Assembly: GCF_001484965.1 (NCBI RefSeq)
Contig: NZ_LLYY01000037.1
Coordinates: forward strand, 1 to 35,624
Source of the DNA: Shouchella shacheensis
GTDB lineage: Bacteria; Bacillota; Bacilli; Bacillales; Bacillaceae_D
Direction of reading: 5' to 3'
Length of the DNA stretch: 35,624 bases
Shown one piece after another: positions 24,337 through 31,827 of the stretch; positions within the stretch are counted from its first letter, which is position 1; each line of letters opens with the position of its first letter. Below the pieces are notes generated by a model, which searched no databases, was not told the DNA's origin, and worked only from the letters and a program-made list of their open reading frames with translations. The position numbers and the translations under genes were made by a program.

Positions 24337-24663
24337 TTATTTCTCTTTTTCTTTTTCGTCTTCCTCACGTGCCTCTGAGAGAGTACGGGCAAAAGCCTCT
24401 GCGTCAACGTAAACGTCAACATAGGAGTTTCCACTATCCACAACGTTGGCTTCGTTGAAATTAAAGTTTTGATCCTTTACTTTGTTTTTCACTTCGTTAT
24501 TTACTTCGACCTCGTTTTCGTTATCTAGCCATACATTTCTAGTCTTGGTTTCGTTGTCTACGCGTCTGCGCCTTTTTAAACCGTCTCTATATTTGAAGTA
24601 CCTCTTACACCTCCTGCAGCGTTTCTTATCTTTTTTATCTCTTTTATCTTTATAATAACCCAT
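24337..24663 (-). CDS. Small charged hypothetical protein, possibly spore-associated
   Basis: I do not recognise this 108-residue protein. The N-terminal third is very basic (KDKRDKKDKKRCRRCKRYFK) and has a CxxC pair. The middle is a low-complexity run alternating Asn, Glu, Val and Lys (NEVEVNNEVKNKVKD). Then comes a short ordered-looking part (SYVDVYVDAEAFARTLSEA) and an acidic/basic tail. No signal peptide or membrane helix is seen. GGGAGGAG lies about 10 bases before the ATG, and a strong terminator follows, so the gene is real. Upstream, CATAGTATG with AACA 15 bases before it weakly resembles a sigma-K promoter. With spoVIF as neighbour, a coat or exosporium role is possible but unproven. 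Confidence 0.65.
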   Translation of the reverse strand: MGYYKDKRDKKDKKRCRRCKRYFKYRDGLKRRRRVDNETKTRNVWLDNENEVEVNNEVKNKVKDQNFNFNEANVVDSGNSYVDVYVDAEAFARTLSEAREEDEKEKEK

Positions 24664-24889
24664 TTATTTTTCTCCTCCCTTTTTTAAACTTAACTCATAC
24701 TATGTAAGGATTTAAGGACTGTTTGGACCACAACCCCGATTGAGAAAGAATGTGCTCCTATGCTAATGAAGAAACCTAGGTAACGAGGGCTGAAAAATCG
24801 GAAAAAGCCCTCGATGAGAGAGCTTCCCCTGTTTTCCTTGCAAATCTCTTGGACTACGCTCAACAAAAAAGCACTCTTTCCATCAATCC

Positions 24890-25014
24890 GAAAAGCACAG
24901 GCGGGTGGCCCCGAAGCAAGGATTTTGGAAGGCCTGACAAAAAACCCGATTTTTGGCTAACGCTTGCCAGGACTGAAAATTCCCAGGCTTCGATCCTGTG
25001 GAGCTAGACAAAAA
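24890..25014 (-). repeat. Dispersed intergenic repeat, copy C
   Basis: On the minus strand it starts TTTTTGTCTAGCTCCACAGG and ends CACCCGCCTGTGCTTTTC. It shares TCTAGCTCC, GAAGC, TTTTCAGTCCTG, CCAAAATCCTTGCTTC and the final GCTTTTC with copies A, B and D, but its inner arms differ. As with copy B, its first bases are the T tract of a terminator, here that of cysJI. Confidence 0.72.
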
Positions 25015-25040
25015 AACTGTCAGTGATTGAACACCGACAG
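25010..25040 (-). terminator. Intrinsic terminator of the cysJI operon
   Basis: On the minus strand the stem CTGTCGGTG/CACTGACAG (one G-T pair, 6-base loop) is followed by seven T. It lies 62 bases after the cysI stop codon. Confidence 0.88.
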
Positions 25041-25102
25041 CCATTATGGTTCCTTATATTAATATAAGCGCCGCACCATGCTTATAAAAACCTCTAATCC
25101 CC

Positions 25103-26824
25103 TCACTCATGAAAATCGGTTCCGGAATGCACTTCTTTCACATGACCAGTGCGAATCACAAAATTGCCAAAATGTTCGCTTTCCTGCCGTTCTTTTGCAT
25201 ACTGAAAAAGGAGGGAGCGAAGCGATTCTAAGATCTCTTCTTCTCCGATGTTTTCACGGTAAAGCTTGTTCAACCGGTCTCCGGAAAAGCCTGCGCCTAA
25301 ATACATATTGTATTTCCCTGGAGCTTTGCCGATAAAGCCAATTTCGCCCAGAGACGGGCGTGAACAGCCGTTTGGGCAGCCGGACATGCGAATCACGATC
25401 TCTTCTTCGTGCAACCCAGCTTCATCCACGACCGATTCAAGTTTCTCCAGTAAAGCGGGGAGATAGCGTTCCGCTTCTGCCATCGCCAGCCCACAGGTTG
25501 GAAAGGCGACACAGGCCATGGAATTTCTCCGCAAAGCAGAATAATGCTCGCCATCCGTAAGTCCGTATTTCTCGATCAATTCGACGATTTTCCGTTTTTT
25601 ATGGCTTGTCACATTGGCGATGACCACATTCTGGTTGGGGGTGAGTCGAAAGTCGCCCGTATGAATCTTCGCGATTTCGCGCAGCCCGGTCATCAACAGG
25701 TAGTCTTCGGAATCTATAATACGGCCGTTCTGAATGAAGAGCGTGAAATGCCAACGGTTGTTACTACCTTTCACCCAGCCATAGCGGTCGCCGTTATGCT
25801 CGAAATGGTACGAACGCGCCTCCTCGAGTTCCCAGCCTAACCTCTCATGCAATTCTCCTTTGACCCAATCAAGTCCGCGTGCATCAATCGTGTACTTGAA
25901 CCGAGCATTCTTTCTAACGGAGCGGTTGCCATAATCCCGTTGAATCGTGATGAGCTTCTCGCACACATCGACAACCTCATTAGGGGAGCAGAAGCCAATC
26001 ACTCGGCCGAGTTGAGGGTATGTGCTCTCATCCCCATGAGTCATTCCCATGCCGCCCCCGACGGCCACGTTGAAACCTTTCAGCTGGTTATCTTCTAAAA
26101 TCGCGATCAGCCCAATGTCTTGAGAAAAAACATCGACATCGTTGGAAGGTGGTACCGCCATCCCGATCTTAAATTTTCGTGGCAAATAGAGCGGACCGTA
26201 CATTGGCTCCTCTTCTTCTGTTTGCGGAGTGCCCGCGACTTTTTCCTCATCGAGCCAGATTTCATGATACGCTCTGGTTCGTGGCGAAAGGTAATCGCTC
26301 AGCTTGCGTGCCCATTCGTACACTTCGAGATGAACCTCTGATTGGTACGGATTAGGGTTGGCCATTACATTCCGGTTCACGTCCCCGCAAGCAGCAAGCG
26401 TATCCATCAACGCGTCGTTGATTTCACGAATGTTTTTCTTCATGTTCCACTTTAGGATTCCGTGCATTTGGAACGCTTGCCGCGTCGTTAGTTTCAACGT
26501 GCCGTTGCCGTATTTATTGGCAACGTCGTCCATCGTTAACCATTGCTCAGGCGTGGCGACTCCGCCTGGTGCCCGCACACGCACCATGAATTGATAGGCT
26601 GGCTCCAGCTTTTGCTGCCTGCGTTCATTTCGCAGATCCCGATCATCCTGCAAGTAGCTTCCATGGAATTTCATCAATCGATTATCGTCATCAGGGATTC
26701 CTGCGCTTATCCGATCTTCAAGGGTTTCGCTTAATGATCCGCGCAGGTACCTGCTTTCTCTTTTTATGCGCTCCACGTCGCTCGGAGGTCCGTCCTGGGT
26801 CGGAACGATTTTACTGTTTGCCAT
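25103..26824 (-). CDS. cysI: Assimilatory sulfite reductase, hemoprotein (beta) subunit
   Basis: CysI reduces sulfite to sulfide with six electrons supplied by CysJ, for cysteine synthesis. The 573-residue product has the two ferredoxin-like half domains and the four cysteines that hold the 4Fe-4S cluster and siroheme: C438-x5-C444 in [10 protein letters not shown] and C483-x3-C487 in [21 protein letters not shown] and [10 protein letters not shown] are further siroheme-region motifs. It starts 24 nt after cysJ, with an AAAGGAG ribosome site; the pair forms one operon ending at the terminator 25010-25040. Nothing is missing or unusual. Confidence 0.96.
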   Translation of the reverse strand: MANSKIVPTQDGPPSDVERIKRESRYLRGSLSETLEDRISAGIPDDDNRLMKFHGSYLQDDRDLRNERRQQKLEPAYQFMVRVRAPGGVATPEQWLTMDDVANKYGNGTLKLTTRQAFQMHGILKWNMKKNIREINDALMDTLAACGDVNRNVMANPNPYQSEVHLEVYEWARKLSDYLSPRTRAYHEIWLDEEKVAGTPQTEEEEPMYGPLYLPRKFKIGMAVPPSNDVDVFSQDIGLIAILEDNQLKGFNVAVGGGMGMTHGDESTYPQLGRVIGFCSPNEVVDVCEKLITIQRDYGNRSVRKNARFKYTIDARGLDWVKGELHERLGWELEEARSYHFEHNGDRYGWVKGSNNRWHFTLFIQNGRIIDSEDYLLMTGLREIAKIHTGDFRLTPNQNVVIANVTSHKKRKIVELIEKYGLTDGEHYSALRRNSMACVAFPTCGLAMAEAERYLPALLEKLESVVDEAGLHEEEIVIRMSGCPNGCSRPSLGEIGFIGKAPGKYNMYLGAGFSGDRLNKLYRENIGEEEILESLRSLLFQYAKERQESEHFGNFVIRTGHVKEVHSGTDFHE

Positions 26825-26848
26825 TGGTTAACTCCTTTCAGTTCCCAC

Positions 26849-28693
26849 TCAATACACGTCGCGTTGATAACGCTTCTGCTGCTGCATTTGTGATAGATAT
26901 GCTTCGGCTTCTTGTTGGCTCATGGCGCCTTCTTTTTCGAGAATGGCGGTTAAGGCGGTGTGAACATCATGGGCCATGCGTTTTTCATCCCCGCAAATGT
27001 AAACAACCGCTCCTTCTTCTAACCATTGGTAAAGTTCCTCGCTTTTCTCGAGCATCCGATGCTGGACGTAGACTTTCTCCTCGGTATCACGGGAAAAGGC
27101 GACATCCATATGGGTAAGGACGCCTTCTTGAAGCCAGCGCTGCCAATCTACTTGATAAAGAAAGTCGGTCGTAAAGTGCTGGTCCCCGAAAAACAGCCAA
27201 GACTTCCCTTCCGCTTCGATTTCCTCCCTTTCTTCCATAAAGGAGCGAAACGGCGCGATGCCCGTGCCTGGTCCAATCATGATAATTGGGGTGTCCGGCT
27301 CAGCAGGAAGTTTGAAGTTCGGGTTGCGTTGGATGTAGATTGGCAGAAAGTCGCCCGGCTCTGTTCGTTCAGCACACTGCCCTGAGCAGACACCAGTTCG
27401 GGCACGTCCATGTGCATCATACCTTACCGCCCCAATTGTGAGGTGGACTTCATCTGGATTCGCTGATGAAGAACTCGCGATCGAGTAAAGGCGAGCTGGA
27501 AGTTTTCGCAGGATCGAAAGGAATTCGCTAACTGAGCCTTCCCAAGGAGCAAAATCTCGCATGAAATCTAGCAAATCTCGGCCAGTAAGGTAGTCTCTTA
27601 GCTTCCCTCCGTCCCCTTCCAGAAGCTCTTGTAGAGCGCTATTTGACGTGAACGTCGACGCTTTCTCAAGCAAAGGTTTTGTCAACACCGTAATCTCGTA
27701 ATGAGATTTCAATGCCTCACGCAAGGAGCGAATTTCTCCTTGTTTATTCACTGGGACACTCTCTTCAGCGTTCCAGTTCATTTCGTCGATGAGCATATCG
27801 ACTAACGCAGAATCATTTTCAGGATAAATGCCCAAGCTGTCGCCGGGCTCAAACTCAAGATTCGAGCCTTCTAGGGATAACTCAAGATGGCGAGTTTCTT
27901 TATTTGAACCACGACCATTAAGATTCAAATTTTCTAAGATTTCGGCACGAAAAGGATTTGTCCGCGAATAAGTCGGTACATCAGTTGGCAATCCGACTGC
28001 CTGAACTTGTGCGGATGCTCCAGTACTGACAGAAATCTCCCCCTGAGCCTCCGTTAAGCTGCTCAAGACGCCCTGAAACCACTCTTCGGCCGGTTCGTCA
28101 AAGTCGAGATCACAATCAACGCGCGGATAAAGCCGCTTTCCACCCAGCTCCTCTAGGCGTTTGTCGAAATCTTTACCTGTTTGACAGAAAAACTCGTAGG
28201 AGCTGTCTCCTAAGGCAAGGACGGCGTAGTTCTGGTTCTCTAATTTGGGTGCTTTTCGACCATGTAAGAACTCATAAAATGGCAAGGCGTCATCTGGCGG
28301 GTCTCCTTCTCCGTGTGTACTGACCACGACCAGCAAGTTTTCAACTTTCTTCAAGTTCTTCGGTTTGAAATCCCCCATGGATGAGAGCGTTACTTGAAAT
28401 CCTTGCTCTTCTAACTTTCGGGAGTACTCATCCGATAACAGTTGCCCGTTGCCGGTGTGGGAACCAAAGAGTATCGTTACCTCTTTAGTAAGAGTTGGCA
28501 CAGCGTTCTCAGAGGATGTTGCCACCTCCGGGTGATCTTGGAGAACGTCTCCTGGTACCATCGCCTGAGCCTGGGGAGCGGCCAGATACCCGCTCAGCCA
28601 AGTCTTTTGTGACTCCGCAAGTGTTGGCAGAAGACGGTTAAGGAGCTCTATTTGCTCTTGACTAAAAGGACTGTTTGTTACTTGAAGCTGCAA
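26849..28693 (-). CDS. cysJ: Assimilatory sulfite reductase (NADPH), flavoprotein (alpha) subunit
   Basis: CysJ takes electrons from NADPH through FAD and FMN and delivers them to CysI. I set the start at TTG 28693 (614 residues): GAGGTGA is properly spaced for it, and the B. subtilis protein also begins LQLQV-NSPF, whereas the GTG at 28702 lies inside the ribosome site. Domains in order are an N-terminal helix pair, an FMN-binding flavodoxin domain (TILFGSHTGNGQ, STHGEGDPPDDA, LALGDSSYEFF), the connecting and FAD-binding domain (RLYSIASS, GVCSG), and the NADPH domain (IGPGTGIAPFRSF, YICGDEKRMA) ending in QRDVY. It is the first gene of the operon. Confidence 0.95.
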   Translation of the reverse strand: MQLQVTNSPFSQEQIELLNRLLPTLAESQKTWLSGYLAAPQAQAMVPGDVLQDHPEVATSSENAVPTLTKEVTILFGSHTGNGQLLSDEYSRKLEEQGFQVTLSSMGDFKPKNLKKVENLLVVVSTHGEGDPPDDALPFYEFLHGRKAPKLENQNYAVLALGDSSYEFFCQTGKDFDKRLEELGGKRLYPRVDCDLDFDEPAEEWFQGVLSSLTEAQGEISVSTGASAQVQAVGLPTDVPTYSRTNPFRAEILENLNLNGRGSNKETRHLELSLEGSNLEFEPGDSLGIYPENDSALVDMLIDEMNWNAEESVPVNKQGEIRSLREALKSHYEITVLTKPLLEKASTFTSNSALQELLEGDGGKLRDYLTGRDLLDFMRDFAPWEGSVSEFLSILRKLPARLYSIASSSSANPDEVHLTIGAVRYDAHGRARTGVCSGQCAERTEPGDFLPIYIQRNPNFKLPAEPDTPIIMIGPGTGIAPFRSFMEEREEIEAEGKSWLFFGDQHFTTDFLYQVDWQRWLQEGVLTHMDVAFSRDTEEKVYVQHRMLEKSEELYQWLEEGAVVYICGDEKRMAHDVHTALTAILEKEGAMSQQEAEAYLSQMQQQKRYQRDVY

Positions 28694-28834
28694 TGATATC
28701 ACCTCACCAAGGAATACTTTTTTATACTTACCTAATTAAGGGGCACCCACATGTATAAGCGGTATTGTGAACATAGAAATGATGTGGATATGTAAAAAAA
28801 CGAACAAACCAACCTATAACATCCATGTAGATTA

Positions 28835-28850
28835 ATATGATCCATCATAT
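28835..28850. promoter_or_regulatory. Palindrome over the cysJI -10 box, candidate operator
   Basis: ATATGATCCATCATAT has perfect 7-base arms around CC and covers the -10 box and predicted start. A repressor site is likely; which sulfur regulator (CymR or another) cannot be told. Confidence 0.55.
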
Positions 28851-28872
28851 CTCGATAATCCCTATGTGTCAA
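28844..28872 (-). promoter_or_regulatory. Sigma-A promoter of cysJI
   Basis: On the minus strand a perfect TTGACA (28867-28872) is 17 bases before TATGAT (28844-28849). The predicted start near 28837 leaves a leader of about 145 nt (28694-28837), in which I see no riboswitch fold or ORF with a ribosome site. Confidence 0.8.
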
Positions 28873-28884
28873 ATGGGTTTTAAA

Positions 28885-28935
28885 GGCGCGATTAGAAAAA
28901 TACGAGCCGACTTCCCGCTGCAAACTAGACAAGAA
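28885..28935 (-). repeat. Dispersed intergenic repeat, partial copy E
   Basis: On the minus strand it reads TTCTTCTTGTCTAGTTTGCA, then GCGGGAAGTCGGCTCG and TATTTTTC, matching the first 50 bases or so of copies A-D. The second half is absent; the cysJI -35 box follows within 12 bases. It is inverted relative to copy D, 25 bases away. Confidence 0.5.
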
Positions 28936-28960
28936 GAATCATGCGCCTTGCTCCTTCTGT

Positions 28961-29086
28961 TTCTTTTTGTCTAGTCCGTCGGGAAGAAGCTAGAGATGTT
29001 TTCAGCCCTGCGCCGAATTTTGGCGCAGGGCTGTTTGAGCGAAGGGGTGGCGTTTTTAGACGACGAAGCTCCTCGCTTCTTTTTTG
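28961..29086 (+). repeat. Dispersed intergenic repeat, copy D, with internal hairpin
   Basis: It begins TTCTTTTTGTCTAGTCCGTC and continues GGGAAGAAGCTAGAGATG-TTTTCAG, as in the other copies. Its centre is a perfect 12-base-pair hairpin CAGCCCTGCGCC/GGCGCAGGGCTG (29003-29033) with a T-rich flank on each side, and it ends near CTCGCTTCTTTTTT. The central hairpin may act as the terminator of the P450 gene, whose stop codon is at 29114. Confidence 0.65.
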
Positions 29087-29113
29087 CTGTGCTGCCTATT
29101 GAAGTTTTTCCGT

Positions 29114-30298
29114 TCACAACGAAAGTGGAAGCTCTTTTAATCCCCTAACCACCATACCGGGCCTCCATTCAAGTTCTTCCTTATCACCACGTAACTTCAT
29201 ATGCGGATAGCGTCGCAAAAGAGTGTTGATCGCAATTTCACCTTCTAGGCGAGCAAGTGGTGCCCCTAGGCAAAAGTGAATCCCTTTCCCAAAGGCAAGA
29301 TGCGGGCTCTTCTCTCGGGCAATATCAAACACATCGGGATCGTCGAACTGTTCTCGGTCGTGATTGGCAGAATTAAGGGCGATGATGACTAAATCTCCTT
29401 TTTTCATCGTATGTCCCTTAAATTCCAGGTCTTCGCGTGCCCATCTTGATGTGCTGAACTCGACTGGGCCATTGAATCGAAGAGATTCTTCAATCGCTGT
29501 GTGAATCAATTCGGGGTTCTCCTGTAAACGGCTAAGCTCGTCCGGGTGTTCTAGCAGTGAGAGAACGGTGTTGCCAATTAAATTGACTGTTGTTTCATGT
29601 CCGGCAATAATTAACAACGAAACGACACCATAGAGTTCACGTTCCGTTAATTGGTCGCCCTCATCCTCGGCCATGATGAGCTGACTGATTAGATCTTGGC
29701 CTGGATTTTCCCTTACACTTGCAAAGCGTTTTCCAAGATACTGGACAAACTCCTCCATGTGCAAAGCCATATCGGCGGCATGCTCTCCGTTGGAACCTTC
29801 GATTAATGAATTGGACCAGAGGCGAAACTTGTCGCGGTCTTCAGTCGGAACGCCGAGCATTTCTGAAATAACGATGATGGGCAGAGGAAACGCAAAATTA
29901 TCGATTAAGTTCAGCTGATCGCCCCCTTCGGTTTCATCCAGCAACTCATCAGCAATCGCCTGGATGCGCTCTCTCATTCCGGCAATCATCTTTGGCGTAA
30001 ATGCTTTTTGAACGAGACCGCGCAATCTTTTATGATCAGGGGGATCAGCAAAAAGCATATTGTGCGTGAAAATCCCCTCATGATCCATATTGCCGCCTGC
30101 GAGCTTTGAAAAATCTTTGATAAACCTAAGGTCTTTTAACGCATCAATGGCATCTTCATATCTTGTAATGAGCCACCCATATTGCCCATCTGGAAATAGG
30201 GTTCGGTATACGGGTTCCGTCTCTCGAAGTCTGGCATAGGTAGGGTATGGGTCTTTCGTAAATGCTTCCGTGAACAGCTTGGGTTCATTCGAGTACAT
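29114..30298 (-). CDS. Cytochrome P450 (CYP107-like class)
   Basis: This is a soluble bacterial P450 of 394 residues when started at 30298 (MYSNEPKLF), where AAGGAGAG lies 8 bases upstream; the longer frame from 30343 lacks a ribosome site. Motifs are AGHETT (232-237) in the oxygen-activating helix I, ExxR at E271-R274, and the heme loop FGKGIHFCLG (336-345) with heme-ligand C343. It needs an external ferredoxin or flavodoxin reductase, and none is encoded nearby. The substrate is unknown; the family hydroxylates fatty acids, macrolides and terpenoids. A hydroxylated fatty acid link to the acyl-CoA operon is tempting but the genes are 9 kb apart. Confidence 0.93.
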   Translation of the reverse strand: MYSNEPKLFTEAFTKDPYPTYARLRETEPVYRTLFPDGQYGWLITRYEDAIDALKDLRFIKDFSKLAGGNMDHEGIFTHNMLFADPPDHKRLRGLVQKAFTPKMIAGMRERIQAIADELLDETEGGDQLNLIDNFAFPLPIIVISEMLGVPTEDRDKFRLWSNSLIEGSNGEHAADMALHMEEFVQYLGKRFASVRENPGQDLISQLIMAEDEGDQLTERELYGVVSLLIIAGHETTVNLIGNTVLSLLEHPDELSRLQENPELIHTAIEESLRFNGPVEFSTSRWAREDLEFKGHTMKKGDLVIIALNSANHDREQFDDPDVFDIAREKSPHLAFGKGIHFCLGAPLARLEGEIAINTLLRRYPHMKLRGDKEELEWRPGMVVRGLKELPLSL

Positions 30299-30375
30299 TG
30301 GATATTCTCTCCTTAAAATAGTTTGGTGGTTTCCAAGAGACATGCTGTCAATTTAAGCGTACCATGCTTCTATGA

Positions 30376-30400
30376 ATACCCCTATCCAAATAGTTTGAAA
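30376..30400 (-). promoter_or_regulatory. Possible sigma-B-type promoter of the P450 gene
   Basis: On the minus strand GGGTAT (30376-30381) matches the sigma-B -10 box; TTTCAA (30395-30400), 13 bases upstream, matches GTTTAA at 4 of 6. A TTGACA nearer the gene (minus strand, near 30348) has no -10 box at proper spacing. The remainder of the 30299-30611 gap holds the promoter of the symporter on the other strand. Confidence 0.35.
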
Positions 30401-30565
30401 GAATATGAGTTCTTATCAAACACGTAGTGGTGCAACTACAGGTGTTTCAGATCTCGGTGAACCTTACTGATGGTTCCAGAGTGTCACTGACCCTATCGTA
30501 ATTATGGAAATATATTTTTCACGAATATTTTTTGCATTTGTTCATAAATATCCGTATGATTGTCT

Positions 30566-30595
30566 TTGGATTCGTACATCTATTAAACCTATACT
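30566..30595 (+). promoter_or_regulatory. Candidate sigma-A promoter of the dicarboxylate symporter gene
   Basis: TTGGAT (30566-30571) lies 18 bases before TATACT (30590-30595). The predicted start near 30602 falls only about 10 bases before the ATG, too close for a full leader containing the GGAGGA site, so the true start may lie upstream. Confidence 0.35.
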
Positions 30596-30611
30596 AGAAT
30601 GGAGGACTCGT

Positions 30612-31769
30612 ATGAAATTAATTCTTAAGCTACTCTTGGGAATAGTAGCCGGTATTGGTATTGGGCTTCTAGCGAATGAAGGACTTGCACGTTTCATGGT
30701 GACCGTGAGTGACATTATCGGCAGCTTTATCTTTTTCATGGTACCGTTGATTATTCTCTTTTTTATTACCGCAGGCATTGCTTCTTTAGGAAAAGGGGCA
30801 GGGAGGATTCTTGGCACAACGGTTGGGACTGCCTATCTATCCTCATTTTTGGCAGGAACGTTTGCTGTAAGTGTCGCGATGTTTGTCATTCCCTCACTAG
30901 GCATTACTGGAAGGGACGCTTCGGAACCATCGGGAATGGAAGGCTTTCTAGACTTTACGATTGAACCGGTATTTGGCGTGCTAACAGCGCTCGTTCTGGC
31001 ATTCGTCTTCGGGATTGGCATTGCGGCAAGCGGATCGCAAAGGCTTCAGGACGTAGCAATGGAAGGCCAGAAGATTGTTGATCTAGTGATTCGCCATGTT
31101 ATTATCCCGCTTTTGCCATTTTATATTGCCGGTGTTTTTACGGAAATGAGTTATGAAGGAACTGTGCTTGAAACCCTTGGTGTCTTTGGAATTGTCCTCC
31201 TACTGGCGGTGGGCATGCACCTGACTTGGCTGCTCGTGCAGTACACAGTGGCTGGAGCGGCAAGCAAACGCAATCCTTTTGTTCTCTTGAAGACAATGCT
31301 TCCAGCTTATTTCACGGCTCTTGGGACGATGAGCAGCGCAGCAACGATTCCGGTCACACTGGAGTCTGTAAAGAAAACAAAAATCAGCAACTCCATCGCT
31401 AATTTCGTCGTTCCTCTATGTGCTAACATTCATTTGTCTGGAAGTACGATTACCGTTGTCACAGCTGCCACTGCGGTAATGTATGTGTACCCCGGATTAG
31501 AATTTCCAGGGTTCTTGGCAATGATTCCGGTTATCCTGATGCTTGGCATCATTATGGTGGCGGCTCCAGGTGTTCCAGGAGGAGCTGTGATGGCAGCTAC
31601 GGGCGTTCTAATATCTATGCTTGGCTTTGATGAGGGTGCCGTAGCACTGATGATTGCCTTATACTTGGCACAGGATAGTTTTGGAACCGCGGCGAACGTT
31701 ACGGGCGATGGGGCCATCGCCATCCTGATGGATAAAGTAAAATCGCGGTGGTTGAAAAAAACAGCTTAA
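30612..31769 (+). CDS. Dicarboxylate/amino acid:cation symporter (DAACS family)
   Basis: I start this gene at 30612 (MKLILKLLLG, 385 residues) because GGAGGA lies 6 bases upstream; the open frame extends to 30504 without a ribosome site. The protein has the SDF fold: hydrophobic helices, the first re-entrant loop TALGTMSSAATIP with a Ser-rich tip, PLCANIHLSGSTI, and the conserved LAQDSFGTAANVTGDGAIA in helix 8, where the Asp and Asn residues bind substrate and Na+/H+. Members take up glutamate, aspartate, other amino acids or C4-dicarboxylates. It is somewhat shorter than GltP/GltT (over 400 residues). Neighbouring genes do not show its substrate. Confidence 0.88.
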   Translation: MKLILKLLLGIVAGIGIGLLANEGLARFMVTVSDIIGSFIFFMVPLIILFFITAGIASLGKGAGRILGTTVGTAYLSSFLAGTFAVSVAMFVIPSLGITGRDASEPSGMEGFLDFTIEPVFGVLTALVLAFVFGIGIAASGSQRLQDVAMEGQKIVDLVIRHVIIPLLPFYIAGVFTEMSYEGTVLETLGVFGIVLLLAVGMHLTWLLVQYTVAGAASKRNPFVLLKTMLPAYFTALGTMSSAATIPVTLESVKKTKISNSIANFVVPLCANIHLSGSTITVVTAATAVMYVYPGLEFPGFLAMIPVILMLGIIMVAAPGVPGGAVMAATGVLISMLGFDEGAVALMIALYLAQDSFGTAANVTGDGAIAILMDKVKSRWLKKTA

Positions 31770-31783
31770 ATTTAGTAAAGCAA

Positions 31784-31819
31784 AACAGGAGCAGAGGCAA
31801 ATTCTCTGCTCCTGTTTCG
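31784..31819. terminator. Bidirectional terminator between the symporter gene and htpG
   Basis: A perfect 13-base-pair stem AACAGGAGCAGAG/CTCTGCTCCTGTT with a 7-base loop lies between convergent genes. On the minus strand it is followed by TTGCTTTACT, on the plus strand by only TTTC, so it serves htpG better. Confidence 0.85.
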
Positions 31820-31827
31820 TCATGAAA

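Larger units (their letters stand above)
24664..25102. other. Intergenic region with repeat copy C and the cys terminator
   Basis: This 439-base stretch contains the upstream region of the small charged gene, an inverted repeat GAGGGCT/AGCCCTC near 24788-24820 without a T tract, repeat copy C, and the cysJI terminator. I see no coding frame with a ribosome site. Confidence 0.6.

Noticed and set aside
28694-28837. SAM or T-box riboswitch in the cysJI leader
   Set aside because: No S-box or T-box consensus or terminator/antiterminator pair was seen in the leader.
28732-28932. 66-codon minus-strand frame upstream of cysJ
   Set aside because: It starts with TTG without a ribosome site, covers repeat E and the cysJI promoter, and its translation has no recognisable pattern.
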